Source of the DNA: Cedecea neteri
Lineage (GTDB): Bacteria; Pseudomonadota; Gammaproteobacteria; Enterobacterales; Enterobacteriaceae
Direction: 5' to 3'
DNA length: 64,000 nucleotides
Assembly (NCBI RefSeq): GCF_000757825.1
Contig: NZ_CP009451.1
Span: forward strand, 1,178,001 to 1,242,000
The notes under the pieces are model-generated. The model was not told where the DNA came from and made no database searches. It was given only the letters and a program-made list of their open reading frames with translations. This document shows positions 8,782 through 18,141 of the stretch, piece after piece. A program made the translations under genes and the position numbers. The number at the start of each line of letters is the position of its first letter. The first letter of the stretch is position 1.

Positions 8782-9153
8782 ATGGCTGCGTATCCGGTTA
8801 CGGCACATGATAAAGAGAAGGTAGCAAAGCGAACCCAGGGATGACCAAAACACCGCGCTGAGCAGCCACGCCACTTCCTGCCAGAAGGAACGAGTCACGG
8901 GTAAAAACAGATGAGCCATCAACAGGCAGAGCGGAGAAGCGAGCATTGCGCCAGCCAGCGGTTTTACCACCCTATCGTCTCGGGAGAAAAAGCTGGCTGC
9001 ACCACCAGGAAAAAGGAAAAACAGCAGCCCAAGCTCATAGTGTCCGCTTGCAATAAATCGCCCCATCACATTTAAATGCAGCGAAAGAAAAACCAGAATA
9101 AATAGCACGAAGCAGCAGATAATCCCCAGCCACCGTTGCGCTCGTCTGTGCAT
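8764..9153 (-). CDS. ybjM: Inner-membrane protein YbjM
   Basis: 129-residue protein with four hydrophobic segments, matching E. coli YbjM (125 residues) in GxICCFVLFI, GLLFFLFPGGAASFFS, PLAGAMLASP and SFWQEVAWLLSAVFW. Function unknown. AGGAGGTAAA precedes the ATG at 9151-9153, preferred over an in-frame ATG five codons earlier. Its 3' end runs into the shared terminator with grxA. Confidence 0.88.
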   Translation of the reverse strand: MHRRAQRWLGIICCFVLFILVFLSLHLNVMGRFIASGHYELGLLFFLFPGGAASFFSRDDRVVKPLAGAMLASPLCLLMAHLFLPVTRSFWQEVAWLLSAVFWSSLGSLCYLLFIMCRNRIRSHKKTDS

Positions 9154-9451
9154 TTTACCTCCTGACATCTGCTTCTGCTCGTAAATACCCCACCTGAACG
9201 CACTGCAGAGTCTTTACCCGATTTGATAAAACCTTGGCTATCCGTGCCGATAAAGCATTGCCACAATTAGCACAATATTCTTACTAGCCGCTGATACTGA
9301 GAAAGATTAAACTAGCGGCGGAAATTCGGTCATCGCGTGAGATATTTAGATGCGTGATGTTATGCCGGTCGTCACTGACGAAACCGTCAAAACATTAGCG
9401 CATAAATCTATCTCTTTCAACAGCTTACTGGTAAACAAGAAGTTAGCCTTC

Positions 9452-11134
9452 GTGAATATAAACGTCGCAGATTTGTTAAACGGGAATTACATCCTTTTGT
9501 TATTTGTTGTACTAACGCTTGGACTCTGCCTGGGCAAATTACGCCTTGGTCCGGTGCAACTGGGTAATTCCATTGGTGTTTTAGTGGTCTCTTTATTACT
9601 CGGGCAACAACATTTCTCGATCAATACCGACGCGTTAAATCTTGGTTTTATGCTGTTCATTTTTTGCGTGGGCGTCGAAGCCGGACCAAACTTTTTTTCT
9701 ATTTTCTTCCGCGACGGCAAAAATTACCTCATGCTTGCGCTGGTCATGGTCGGGAGCGCGCTGCTGATTGCCCTCGGCCTGGGCAAGCTTTTCGGCTGGG
9801 ATATCGGCCTGACCGCCGGTATGCTCGCCGGGGCGATGACCTCCACGCCTGTGCTGGTCGGTGCAGGCGATACGCTTCGTCATTCCAGCATTCCCGCCGC
9901 CCAGCTTGCGACTTCGCTGGATAACCTGAGCCTGGGCTATGCCCTGACCTACCTGATTGGCCTGGTTAGCCTGATTGTTGGCGCTCGCTATTTGCCGAAG
10001 TTCCAGCATCAGGATTTACAAACCAGCGCCCAGCAGATTGCCCGCGAGCGCGGCCTCGATACCGATGCCAGCCGCAAAGTTTATCTCCCGGTGATCCGCG
10101 CCTACCGCGTCGGGCCGGAGCTTGTCGCCTGGGCCGACGGCAAAAACCTGCGCGAACTGGGCATTTATCGCCAGACCGGCTGCTACATCGAACGTATTCG
10201 CCGCAACGGCATTCTGGCCAACCCGGACGGGGATGCGGTGCTGCAAATGGGCGATGAAATCTCCCTCGTAGGCTACCCTGACTCGCATGCTCGCCTTGAC
10301 CCAAGCTTCAGAAACGGTAAAGAGGTCTTTGACCGCGACCTGCTGGACATGCGTATCGTTACCGAAGAGATTGTGGTGAAGAACCACAACGCCGTGGGCC
10401 GCCGCCTGGCGCAGCTGAAGCTCACCGACCACGGCTGCTTCCTGAACCGCGTGATCCGCAGCCAGATTGAAATGCCTATCGACGACAACATCGTGCTGAA
10501 TAAAGGCGATGTCTTACAAGTCAGCGGCGACGCAAGGCGCGTCAAAACCGTGGCCGAACGCATCGGCTTTATCTCCATCCACAGCCAGATTACCGACCTG
10601 CTGGCGTTCTGCGCCTTCTTTGTTATCGGTCTGATGGTAGGCATGGTGACCTTTCAGTTCAGCTCGTTTAGCTTTGGAGTCGGTAACGCCGCCGGGCTGC
10701 TGTTCGCCGGTATTATGCTTGGTTTCCTGCGCGCCAACCACCCGACCTTCGGCTACATCCCGCAAGGGGCGCTGAACATGGTGAAAGAGTTTGGCCTGAT
10801 GGTGTTTATGGCGGGGGTAGGCCTGAGCGCGGGTAGCGGCATCAGCAACGGCCTCGGCGCGGTAGGCGGCCAGATGCTGATTGCCGGCCTTATCGTGAGC
10901 CTGGTGCCGGTCATCATATGCTTCCTGTTCGGCGCCTATGTTTTGCGTATGAACCGCGCGCTGCTGTTCGGGGCAATGATGGGGGCACGAACCTGTGCAC
11001 CGGCGATGGAAATCATCAGCGACACCGCGCGCAGCAACATTCCTGCTCTGGGGTACGCCGGTACCTATGCTATCGCTAACGTGTTGTTAACCCTGGCCGG
11101 GACGCTCATTGTCGTGATATGGCCAGGTTTGTGA
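9452..11134 (+). CDS. ybjL: YbjL, putative aspartate:alanine-exchanger family transporter
   Basis: Inner-membrane protein of 560 residues (E. coli 561). It has two blocks of about five membrane segments flanking two cytoplasmic RCK_C (TrkA-C) domains, around residues 180-370, where runs such as [30 protein letters not shown] lie. The transport motifs [16 protein letters not shown] and [16 protein letters not shown] are present in the two halves. The GTG at 9452 gives [16 protein letters not shown], matching the E. coli start. The frame is open further upstream to 9350 without supporting homology. The substrate is not established. Confidence 0.9.
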   Translation: MNINVADLLNGNYILLLFVVLTLGLCLGKLRLGPVQLGNSIGVLVVSLLLGQQHFSINTDALNLGFMLFIFCVGVEAGPNFFSIFFRDGKNYLMLALVMVGSALLIALGLGKLFGWDIGLTAGMLAGAMTSTPVLVGAGDTLRHSSIPAAQLATSLDNLSLGYALTYLIGLVSLIVGARYLPKFQHQDLQTSAQQIARERGLDTDASRKVYLPVIRAYRVGPELVAWADGKNLRELGIYRQTGCYIERIRRNGILANPDGDAVLQMGDEISLVGYPDSHARLDPSFRNGKEVFDRDLLDMRIVTEEIVVKNHNAVGRRLAQLKLTDHGCFLNRVIRSQIEMPIDDNIVLNKGDVLQVSGDARRVKTVAERIGFISIHSQITDLLAFCAFFVIGLMVGMVTFQFSSFSFGVGNAAGLLFAGIMLGFLRANHPTFGYIPQGALNMVKEFGLMVFMAGVGLSAGSGISNGLGAVGGQMLIAGLIVSLVPVIICFLFGAYVLRMNRALLFGAMMGARTCAPAMEIISDTARSNIPALGYAGTYAIANVLLTLAGTLIVVIWPGL

Positions 11135-11179
11135 TCGCAACCACAGACAAAGAAAAATACTTTTTTTTTATACCTGAGC

Positions 11180-11206
11180 GAACTTTCTGGCGGGGCGTCA
11201 GTCTGA
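11180..11206 (+). promoter_or_regulatory. Sigma-E promoter of rybB
   Basis: GAACTTT (11180-11186) and TCTGA (11202-11206), separated by 15 bases and ending six bases before the expected 5' end of RybB. These match the RpoE -35 and -10 consensus. Confidence 0.8.
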
Positions 11207-11212
11207 ATTAGT

Positions 11213-11298
11213 GCCACTGCTTTTCTTTGATGTCCCCAATTTGTGGAGCCCATCAACCCCGCCGTTTTCGGTTCAAGGTTGATGGGTTTTTATTTTTT
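11213..11298 (+). ncRNA. rybB: RybB, Hfq-dependent small RNA
   Basis: The RNA begins GCCACTGCTTTTCTTTG, the conserved 5' seed that pairs with outer-membrane protein mRNAs. It continues through the short GTCCCC/TGTGGAG region and ends in a terminator (CCCATCAACC/GGTTGATGGG plus T-rich tail). The sequence recalled for E. coli RybB is almost identical, and its position beside rcdA and ybjL is conserved. RybB is made by sigma-E under envelope stress and represses major porin mRNAs. The same terminator probably also ends ybjL transcription. Confidence 0.93.
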
Positions 11299-11339
11299 AG
11301 GGCATTAACAACAAAGCGTTATCGGATTTTCCGCTCGTT

Positions 11340-11903
11340 CTATTCTGCATTCCCCAACCCAACAATCCTTCTCACCATCACCCGCATATCGTCGCGCCCC
11401 ATCGGCTCGCGGTCGGTGACATAGTGCAGCGTCATGCCTTCCAGAAAAGCGTCCAGCGCTCTGGCGGTTAGCGGGTCGAAAAACGGCTCCAGCGCCTGCT
11501 GACTGCGCACCATCCACTCCTGCATGATGACTTTTAGCTGTGGATTGCAGCTGGCATAAGCATAAAGTTGGTACATCACCTGCATGTTGTACGGCGTGGC
11601 CACGCAGCCACCGCAAATCATATCGACAATCGCTTCGCAGGCCTCAGCCCGGCTGCTGGCCTGCTGCATACGTTCCCGATAGCTGTCCGACATCTGATGG
11701 GCAAACAGGGTAAACGCCTCGCACAGCAGCGACTCTATACCGGAAAAGTAGTAGGTCATTGATCCCAGCGAGACCCCGGCTTCAGCGGCAATTTTACGGT
11801 GCGTGATATCGCTGATGCCGTGTTTCACCACCATATCCAGCGTGGCCTGCAGGATACGAGAGCGGCGTTCGGGGTCATTGCGGCGCGGGGCTTTGCTCAT
11901 CAT
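11340..11903 (-). CDS. rcdA: TetR-family regulator RcdA (YbjK)
   Basis: 187-residue TetR protein. The N-terminal helix-turn-helix ([44 protein letters not shown]) aligns with E. coli RcdA, which activates the biofilm regulator csgD. The C-terminal ligand domain keeps [13 protein letters not shown] and [19 protein letters not shown]. Divergent from ybjJ with about 110 bases between starts, the usual place for autoregulation and control of the transporter. Confidence 0.88.
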   Translation of the reverse strand: MMSKAPRRNDPERRSRILQATLDMVVKHGISDITHRKIAAEAGVSLGSMTYYFSGIESLLCEAFTLFAHQMSDSYRERMQQASSRAEACEAIVDMICGGCVATPYNMQVMYQLYAYASCNPQLKVIMQEWMVRSQQALEPFFDPLTARALDAFLEGMTLHYVTDREPMGRDDMRVMVRRIVGLGNAE

Positions 11904-12011
11904 TACCTACCTGAATTTAGAGTATGGCGAAGAGTCTATACCGGGATATGTACAAATGTACACAAGCTTGCTAGTCTGCTCTCCTTATTTCTCTTTCACT
12001 GGTTGTTGTTC

Positions 12012-13217
12012 ATGTCTGTCTCGCAGAGAAAAGCCTTACAGCTCCGCACCTGGGCTCTGTTTACCTTCTTCTTCCTCCCGGGCCTGGTGATGGCATCCTG
12101 GGCCACACGCACGCCCGCTATCCGCGATACGCTCAGCGTCTCTACGGCCGGGATGGGCATCGTATTATTTGGCCTGTCCATCGGGTCGATGGGCGGTATT
12201 CTCTGCTCCGGCTGGCTGGTGAAACGCTTTGGCACCCGCACCATTATTCGCAGCGGCATGACGCTGATGGTCATCGGAATGCTGGTGATGAGCCTCGCGC
12301 TTTACCTCGCCTCACCGTTACTGTTTGCCTTTGGCCTGGCGTTGCTCGGCAGTGGACTGGGTTCCGCCGAAGTGGCAATGAACGTTGAGGGCGCGATTAT
12401 TGAAGGCCTGATGAAGAAAACCGTGCTGCCGATGATGCACGGCTTCTTTAGCCTGGGGACGCTGGTCGGCGCCGGGATAGGCTTAAGCCTGACCGCGTGG
12501 AACGTGGTCTCCTGGGGACACCTGCTGCTGATTGGCCTGGTGGTTATTGCGCCCATTGCTATCGCACTTATCGCCGTGCCGCATGGCGTAGGCAAAGACA
12601 ATCCAGAAAAAAGCGAGACACACGAACCGCACCGCCCGTTTTATAAAGATATTCAGCTGCTGCTGATCGGCTTTGTCGTGCTGGCTATGGCGTTTGCCGA
12701 AGGCTCAGCCAACGACTGGCTGCCGCTGCTGATGGTCGACGGGCACGGCTTTAGCCCGACGTCCGGCTCGCTTATCTACGTTGGCTTTACCCTAGGCATG
12801 ACGGTCGGACGCTTTACCGGCGGCTGGTTTATCGACCGCTACAGCCGAGTTATCGTGGTTCGCGCCTGCGCAATCATGGGCGTGATTGGCATCGGGATGA
12901 TTGTCTTTGTCGACAGCGCGTTCCTTGCCGGCGTGTCGGTGATTCTTTGGGGGCTGGGCACGTCTCTGGGCTTCCCGCTGACCATTTCGGCGGCGGGCGA
13001 TACCGGCCCCGATCCGGCCAGCCGCGTTAGCGTCGTGGCGGCTTCCGGCTATGTTGCCTTTTTAGTCGGGCCGCCGCTGTTAGGCTTCCTCGGCGAGCAT
13101 TACGGCCTGCGTCACGCCATGCTGGTCGTGCTGACGTTAATGATTATTGCGGCGCTGGTTGCCCGCGCCGTAGCCAAACCCGGGCAACCTTCCGGGCAGG
13201 CTTTAGAGACTGAATAA
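12012..13217 (+). CDS. ybjJ: Major facilitator superfamily transporter YbjJ
   Basis: 401 residues (E. coli 402) with 12 predicted hydrophobic segments. It has the family motifs [24 protein letters not shown] and [16 protein letters not shown] (loop 2-3, residues about 65-80). The ATG at 12012 matches the E. coli N-terminus and the frame runs open well upstream of it without homology. The substrate is unknown. Divergent from rcdA; the stop codon overlaps an ATG 12 bases before the ybjI start, so the two are probably cotranscribed. Confidence 0.88.
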   Translation: MSVSQRKALQLRTWALFTFFFLPGLVMASWATRTPAIRDTLSVSTAGMGIVLFGLSIGSMGGILCSGWLVKRFGTRTIIRSGMTLMVIGMLVMSLALYLASPLLFAFGLALLGSGLGSAEVAMNVEGAIIEGLMKKTVLPMMHGFFSLGTLVGAGIGLSLTAWNVVSWGHLLLIGLVVIAPIAIALIAVPHGVGKDNPEKSETHEPHRPFYKDIQLLLIGFVVLAMAFAEGSANDWLPLLMVDGHGFSPTSGSLIYVGFTLGMTVGRFTGGWFIDRYSRVIVVRACAIMGVIGIGMIVFVDSAFLAGVSVILWGLGTSLGFPLTISAAGDTGPDPASRVSVVAASGYVAFLVGPPLLGFLGEHYGLRHAMLVVLTLMIIAALVARAVAKPGQPSGQALETE

Positions 13218-13228
13218 TGGAGAGTTCA

Positions 13229-14041
13229 ATGAGCATCAAACTGATTGCAGTAGACATGGACGGCACTTTTCTTGATGACGCTAAAACCTACAACCGCGAA
13301 CGCTTTGCGGCGCAATATCAGCAGATGAAGGAACAAGGCATTCGCTTTGTGGTGGCCAGCGGTAACCAGTATTTCCAGCTGATTTCTTTCTTCCCGGATA
13401 TTGCCCACGAGATCTCTTTCGTCGCTGATAACGGCGGCTGGGTGGTCAGCGAAGGCGAAGATATGTTTAACGGTGAGCTGACAAAGCAGGAGTTCAACAC
13501 GGTTGTCGATCATCTGCTGACGCTGCCGCACGTGGAAATCATCGCCTGCGGCAAACGTAACGGCTATACCCTTAATAGCTACGACGATGACTTTAAGGCG
13601 CTGGCGGCGAAGTTCTACCACCGTCTTGAGCACGTGGAAAACTTCTCCGGCCTCGACGACGTATTCTTCAAGTTCGCCCTGAACCTGCCGGATAGCCAAC
13701 TGGATGAAACCATGGACGCCCTCGGTGCGGAGCTGGAAGGCATTATGGTGCCGGTCACCAGCGGACACGGCTCTATCGACCTGATTATTCCGGGCATTCA
13801 TAAGGCCAACGGTTTGCGCATCCTGCAGGAAAAGTGGGGCATCAAAGACAGCGAGGTCGTGACCTTCGGCGACGGCGGCAACGACATAGAGATGCTGACC
13901 CAGGCCGGGTTCGGTTTTGCTATGGCCAACGCGCCGGACAAAATTAAGCGTCTTGCCAGCCACCAGGCTGGGAATTGCAACCAGCAAGGTGTGCTGGACG
14001 TGATCGACAAGATCCTGAAAAAAGAAGCGCCGTTTAACTAA
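13229..14041 (+). CDS. ybjI: HAD-family phosphatase YbjI
   Basis: Cof-type haloacid dehalogenase phosphatase; the E. coli enzyme dephosphorylates FMN and sugar phosphates. 270 residues. Motif I VDMDGTF (residues 8-14), motif II VVASGNQY and motif IV VTFGDGGNDIEML are intact, with a C2B cap between. An ATG four codons earlier overlaps the ybjJ stop. The ATG at 13229 is chosen because GGAGAG lies upstream and the homology starts MSIKLIAVDMDG. Confidence 0.92.
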   Translation: MSIKLIAVDMDGTFLDDAKTYNRERFAAQYQQMKEQGIRFVVASGNQYFQLISFFPDIAHEISFVADNGGWVVSEGEDMFNGELTKQEFNTVVDHLLTLPHVEIIACGKRNGYTLNSYDDDFKALAAKFYHRLEHVENFSGLDDVFFKFALNLPDSQLDETMDALGAELEGIMVPVTSGHGSIDLIIPGIHKANGLRILQEKWGIKDSEVVTFGDGGNDIEMLTQAGFGFAMANAPDKIKRLASHQAGNCNQQGVLDVIDKILKKEAPFN

Positions 14042-14059
14042 CGACCTTTGAGAACAACA

Positions 14060-14500
14060 ATGTTAACGATAAGAAAAGCAACCCCGCCGGATTTTGATGC
14101 GCTGGCGGAAATCTGGGAGGCGTCAGTCCGCGCCACGCATGACTTTTTGCCTGAGCAAAATATCAGAGCGCTGAAGCCCCAGGTTCGCGAACGCTACATG
14201 CCGCAGATCCCAATGCTGCTGGCGGCCGATGAAGCTGGCGAACCACTCGGTTTTATCGGCTGCCACGAAAACCGCATTGAAATGCTGTTTGTTGCGCCCG
14301 AGAGCCGTGGCACAGGCGTGGGCAAGCAGCTTTTGCAGTTGGCCATTGAGCAGCTGCAGGTTGATGAAGTGGACGTGAATGAGCAGAACCCGCAGGGCGT
14401 GGGTTTCTATCTGCATATGGGTTTTGCACAGATCGGGCGTTCAGAACTCGACGGCGAAGGGAATCCTTTCCCTTTGCTGCATTTGAAGCTGAAACGGTAG
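14060..14500 (+). CDS. GNAT-family N-acetyltransferase, YjaB-like
   Basis: 146-residue acetyltransferase. The acetyl-CoA loop is ESRGTGVGKQLL (about residues 80-91). The flanking VNEQNPQGVGFYLHMGFAQIGRSELDGEGNPFPLLHL is close to E. coli YjaB (VNEQNEQAVGFYKKVGFKVTGRSEVD). The acceptor is unknown. A TTG four codons earlier is possible, but the ATG at 14060 fits the homology. It does not occur at this position in E. coli and sits where the collinearity with E. coli breaks. Confidence 0.78.
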   Translation: MLTIRKATPPDFDALAEIWEASVRATHDFLPEQNIRALKPQVRERYMPQIPMLLAADEAGEPLGFIGCHENRIEMLFVAPESRGTGVGKQLLQLAIEQLQVDEVDVNEQNPQGVGFYLHMGFAQIGRSELDGEGNPFPLLHLKLKR

Positions 14501-14577
14501 TTTTACCCTCTTCCTGAGAGCTGTCTCTAAGTCACAAATACGCTTTATGCCGGAACCGAGCCTCGCTTCTTATTTTT

Positions 14578-14733
14578 ACCCTCACCCTAACCCTCTCCCT
14601 GGAAGGGAAAGGGAATAAACAATGTTTCCCATAACTTTTGTTTTCCCCCTCTCCCTCTGGGAGAGGGAATAAACAATGTTTCCCATAACTTTTGTTTTCC
14701 CCCTCTCCCTCTGGGAGAGGGCCGGGGTGAGGG
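14578..14733. repeat. REP-like palindromic repeat with internal 54-bp tandem duplication
   Basis: Ends are inverted repeats of about 21 bases (CCCTCACCCTAACCCTCTCCC on the left, its imperfect complement on the right). Between them a 54-bp unit beginning GGGAATAAACAATGTTTCCC at 14611 is repeated exactly at 14665. A single-unit copy of the same element lies at 54050-54149. The family seems to be a short intergenic palindromic repeat; any mobility is inferred. Confidence 0.85.
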
Positions 14734-14750
14734 GGAAAGCTGACCTCTGA

Positions 14751-15794
14751 CTAAAACTGATTCTTCAGCTGTTCCCGGCGATACTCGCCCTGCCGTTCCA
14801 GCATCCAGCCAGGATATTCCCGCGGCAGCTCGCTCACCGCGTTCAGCCTTTCAAGCTCATCATCGCTAAAGCGAATGCCCGTCGCGGCGATGTTGTCACT
14901 GAGCTGCTCGAGGCGCTTCGCGCCGATAATCACCGTCGTCACCGCCTGCTGATGCAGCAGCCACGCCAGCGCAATCTGCGCCACGGAAACGCCTTTTACA
15001 TCGGCAATTTCGCGCATCACATCCACGCAATCGAACGCGCGATCTTTGTTGACCGGCGGGAAGTCAAACTCCAGGCGGCGGCTGCCGGTTTCGGCTTTCC
15101 CGTCGCGATCGTACTTACCGCTAAGCAACCCGCCCGCAAGCGGACTCCATACCATCAGGCCGACGCCCTCGCTCTGCATCATCGGCACCAGCTCGCGTTC
15201 CAGGTCACGTCCGGCGATAGTGTAATAGGCCTGCAAAGAGGCAAAGCGCGTCAGCCCCAACCTTTCGGAGATCCCCAACGCCTTCATGATTTGCCAGGCC
15301 GCCCAGTTAGAGACGCCGATATAGCGCACCAGTCCCTGCTGCACCAGCGAGTCCAGCGCACGAAGCGTTTCCTCTATCGGCGTGGCGGGGTCAAAGCCGT
15401 GGAGCTGATACAGGTCGATATAGTCGAGCTGTAGCCGCTGCAGGCTATCTTTAACGCTGTTCAGGAGATGGAAACGCGATGAGCCACGGGAGTTCGGCCC
15501 GGCGGTGCCGGTTTCGCCAAATGCCTTGGTAGCCACCACCACATTCTCACGCGGCACGTTAAGGTTTTTCAGCGCCTGCCCGGTGATAATTTCCGAACGC
15601 CCGCCGGAGTATACGTTGGCCGTGTCGATAAAGTTAATCCCGGCGTCCAGAGCACTGCCGACCAGGCTGTCGGCATCTTTTTGCGCGAGCTGGCCAATTT
15701 TGCCCCATATGCCGTCTTCGCCGCCAAAGGTCATGGTGCCAAGGCAAAGCTCTGAAACAAACAGGCCGGTATTACCTAGTTTTTTATAACGCAT
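14751..15794 (-). CDS. Aldo-keto reductase (YajO/Kv-beta-like subgroup)
   Basis: 347-residue NAD(P)H-dependent oxidoreductase of the AKR superfamily. The catalytic tetrad is visible as D57 and Y62 in FIDTANVYSGG, K90 in VATKAF, and H132 in YQLHGF. The GVSNWAAWQI and SPLAGGLLSGKYD stretches are typical of the large-loop AKR group. The physiological substrate is unknown. It begins with RYKKLGNTGLFVSELCLGTMTFGG. Not at this location in E. coli; flanked by the palindromic repeat and ybiR. Confidence 0.82.
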   Translation of the reverse strand: MRYKKLGNTGLFVSELCLGTMTFGGEDGIWGKIGQLAQKDADSLVGSALDAGINFIDTANVYSGGRSEIITGQALKNLNVPRENVVVATKAFGETGTAGPNSRGSSRFHLLNSVKDSLQRLQLDYIDLYQLHGFDPATPIEETLRALDSLVQQGLVRYIGVSNWAAWQIMKALGISERLGLTRFASLQAYYTIAGRDLERELVPMMQSEGVGLMVWSPLAGGLLSGKYDRDGKAETGSRRLEFDFPPVNKDRAFDCVDVMREIADVKGVSVAQIALAWLLHQQAVTTVIIGAKRLEQLSDNIAATGIRFSDDELERLNAVSELPREYPGWMLERQGEYRREQLKNQF

Positions 15795-15911
15795 AGCGGT
15801 ACCTCATGGTCAGGGTTTCAGGAAGGAAGAGTGCGGACTGTTAGTTATACGCGTCGAGTCCGGCTCTGGAATGGGGAATTTCTGCTCATTCCTTGCCTGT
15901 TTCTGCCTGAA

Positions 15912-17030
15912 TCAGAGGTAGCGAAGTAGCTGCAATAAACCGTAGCCCACCAGCGCCGCCCAGAGCAGCATTGGCAGAGAGTAAAGGTGGAAGCGCCACC
16001 AGATGCGGCGATCGTTTGCCATACGAAGGGCAATCAGGTTCGCCAGCGAGCCTGGCAACAGGCCAAAACCGCCAATATTGACCGCAAAGGCCAGCAGCAG
16101 CGAGGCAGGCACATAGTTCAGCAGCAAAATAGTGGCAGGAACGTTGCTGATAAACTGTGAGAGCAAGACGCCAAGGCTAAATAGCCCGCCTGAAGAAAGC
16201 TGAGCCACGCCCTGAAGCGAATGCTGCAACGCCGGAAGCTGAGTGATGAGGTGCACGTCAATAAACATCACCATAAACACCGCCAGCAGGCTCCAGTCGA
16301 TGCTGAGCAGTACTTTACGCGCCAGTACCAGGAACCCAAGCGCAATCAACCCCAGCCCCCAGATTTCAAGCTTCAGCTCCAGCGCAAGAATAAACACGAT
16401 ATAGAACGCCAGGCAGCACCAGACCAGCTTAGGCTGCCACTGGCTTTCATTTGCCTCGCCAGCATAGTGCAGCGGCTTTGGCTTAAAGCAAAACCACGCC
16501 AGCACCAGCAGGCTGACGGTCATCGCCAGCGCCAGCGGCGTCATCTGCCAGGTAAACGCCCCGAAGGAAAGCCCTGAATGCCCCCACAGCAGGATATTCT
16601 GTGGATTACCGACAGGCGTTAACAAAGAGCCGGCATTGACCGCCAGCGCCTCAAAGATAATTAGCTTGCTGGCCGGTACCGAGCAGAGTTTTTTCAGCGT
16701 GATGGTCAGCGGAACGATGATAAACAGCGCGACATCGTTGGTCAGGAAGGTGGACAGCAACGCCGCTGCCGCCACCATGAACAGCGCCAGCTGGCGCTCG
16801 TTGGCAAAGCGCGCCACCATCTTGCGGCCCAGCACGTCGAAATACCCGCTCAGCTCCACACCTTTGGTCAACATCATCAGCCCGGTCAGGGTAATGATGG
16901 TGTGCCAGTCGATAGCCGCGGGCCACAAAGCCGGGCGGAACGGCACCGCCAGGCTTAGGGCAACGCCGATAAGCAGTAATAAATGCAGGAATCGATCGCG
17001 CAGGAAAGGCTGCGCCAGACGCAGCAGCAT
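15912..17030 (-). CDS. ybiR: YbiR, putative anion transporter (ArsB/NhaD-like)
   Basis: 372-residue inner-membrane protein, the E. coli YbiR length, with about 11 hydrophobic segments. Strongly conserved blocks: AAIDWHTIITLTGLMMLTKGVELSGYFDVLGRKM, FLTNDVALFIIVPLTITLKKL, EALAVNAGSLLTPVGNPQNILLWG and GLLPGSLANLIALRMANDRRIWWRFHLYS. The substrate is not known. It begins two bases after the mntR stop, as part of an mntR-ybiR transcription unit, so it may be linked to manganese status. Confidence 0.9.
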   Translation of the reverse strand: MLLRLAQPFLRDRFLHLLLLIGVALSLAVPFRPALWPAAIDWHTIITLTGLMMLTKGVELSGYFDVLGRKMVARFANERQLALFMVAAAALLSTFLTNDVALFIIVPLTITLKKLCSVPASKLIIFEALAVNAGSLLTPVGNPQNILLWGHSGLSFGAFTWQMTPLALAMTVSLLVLAWFCFKPKPLHYAGEANESQWQPKLVWCCLAFYIVFILALELKLEIWGLGLIALGFLVLARKVLLSIDWSLLAVFMVMFIDVHLITQLPALQHSLQGVAQLSSGGLFSLGVLLSQFISNVPATILLLNYVPASLLLAFAVNIGGFGLLPGSLANLIALRMANDRRIWWRFHLYSLPMLLWAALVGYGLLQLLRYL

Positions 17031-17032
17031 GT

Positions 17033-17500
17033 TTAGCCGATACCCCGCTCTGCGCTGAATTTACGGAAAGCGTCCAGCGTCTCTTCGCTGACGTGGTGCT
17101 CGACGCCTTCGGCATCAATGCGCGCGGTCTCCGGGCTGATGCCCAGCGCGAGAAAGAAGTTTTCAACGATTTGATGACGCTCGCGGCTTTGCTGCGCCAG
17201 TTTTTCACCTTCCGGCGTTAAAAAGACCCCACGCCACGGGATTTGCTCAATCAGACCAACGGAGGCCAGACGCTTTAGCATCTTTGCCACCGTAGGCTGG
17301 GAAACGCCCAGGCGAGCGGCCATATCGACCTGGCGAACCTCACCCACTTCATGAATCAAATCAGAAATCAGCTCAACATAATCATCAATTAACTCACGGC
17401 GGTGCGCTTCACGTACCTGCCTGAAGCCCTCAACATGCTCTTCAATATTCGGTAATGGCGTCACTTTTTCGCTGTTCTTTTGCCCTACCCGACGGCTCAT
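17033..17500 (-). CDS. mntR: Manganese-dependent transcriptional regulator MntR
   Basis: DtxR-family repressor/activator, 155 residues as in E. coli. Winged helix ([40 protein letters not shown]) then the metal-binding and dimerisation region ([44 protein letters not shown]) with the H/E ligands. With Mn(II) it represses mntH and mntS in E. coli. GGAAGAGGAAGCACT precedes the ATG. Divergent from mntS. Confidence 0.95.
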   Translation of the reverse strand: MSRRVGQKNSEKVTPLPNIEEHVEGFRQVREAHRRELIDDYVELISDLIHEVGEVRQVDMAARLGVSQPTVAKMLKRLASVGLIEQIPWRGVFLTPEGEKLAQQSRERHQIVENFFLALGISPETARIDAEGVEHHVSEETLDAFRKFSAERGIG

Positions 17501-17590
17501 AGTGCTTCCTCTTCCAGTGGCGCGGCGTCGTCATCTGACAACGGAAGGCGTCATTGTAAACCAGCATTGCTCATCCACAAAAATTTAACG

Positions 17591-17627
17591 AAATAGCCAT
17601 GGCTATAAAATATAGCCTGTGCTATAC
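17591..17627 (+). promoter_or_regulatory. Two MntR boxes and the mntS promoter
   Basis: AAATAGCCATGGCTATAA (17591-17608) and ATATAGCCTGTGCTATAC (17610-17627) are two near-palindromes of the MntR type. The second contains an extended -10 (TGCTATACC). They lie 64-100 bases upstream of mntS. Confidence 0.75.
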
Positions 17628-17690
17628 CTGTATGTAATGCAGTCAGACCTGTTTATGGAAAAACGGTCGCACGGCTAACAGGAGGACGCT

Positions 17691-17819
17691 ATGAACGAAT
17701 TTAAGAGGTGCATCAACGTGTTTACTCAATCTCCCTTCCAGGTACGCTTAATGCTGCTGAACATGATTTGTGACTGGGTTTCAGGCAAACCGCAGCAAAA
17801 AGAAGAAAAAACCCAATAA
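17691..17819 (+). CDS. mntS: Small protein MntS, manganese chaperone/exporter inhibitor
   Basis: 42 residues, exactly the E. coli MntS length: MNEFKRCINVFTQSPFQVRL followed by MLLNMICDWVSGKPQQ and a KEEKTQ tail. E. coli MntS raises available Mn(II) when manganese is scarce, at least partly by inhibiting the exporter MntP, and is repressed by MntR. AGGAGGACGCT gives an excellent ribosome-binding site. It is divergent from mntR and preceded by two MntR boxes. Confidence 0.93.
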   Translation: MNEFKRCINVFTQSPFQVRLMLLNMICDWVSGKPQQKEEKTQ

Positions 17820-17842
17820 CGCCAGGCATCCGCCGCCTGGCG
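17820..17842 (+). terminator. Hairpin after mntS
   Basis: CGCCAGGC, seven bases, GCCTGGCG directly after the mntS stop. No T-run follows, so termination strength is uncertain. Confidence 0.4.
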
Positions 17843-18141
17843 ACTCCGCTTAGCGTTGGTGGCTAACGGTCATTCTTTTGTCACATTCTCCCTGCAAAAT
17901 TCCCGCTAATGGCTACTTTGGCCGAGCTTTAACCCCATCATTTGTCGGATTTGCAATCCGTCTCGCAAAACAGCTGTCTGTTATCAGTTGATCTTCTTAT
18001 CTTACGGCTCTATCTTCTTGCAGCCCTGCACATGAAGCGGCTCGCAGATGCGGTGCTACTCCCCTTCGTTTCCGTCTGTCAGGCAGGCTCTACCCTTATC
18101 GCCAGGGTCACCGCATGGCGTTTTGCAAGACCATAATAAAG
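17843..18141. other. Leader region of opgE
   Basis: About 300 bases upstream of opgE. An open frame at 17942-18136 lacks a credible ribosome-binding site and homology. No other structure is recognised. Confidence 0.4.

Noticed and set aside
11799..12011. Upstream extension of ybjJ
   Set aside because: Open frame only; it overlaps rcdA on the other strand and has no homology. The family start is at 12012.
17942..18136. Small frame in the opgE leader
   Set aside because: No good ribosome-binding site, no recognisable product, low hydrophobic or repeat pattern.
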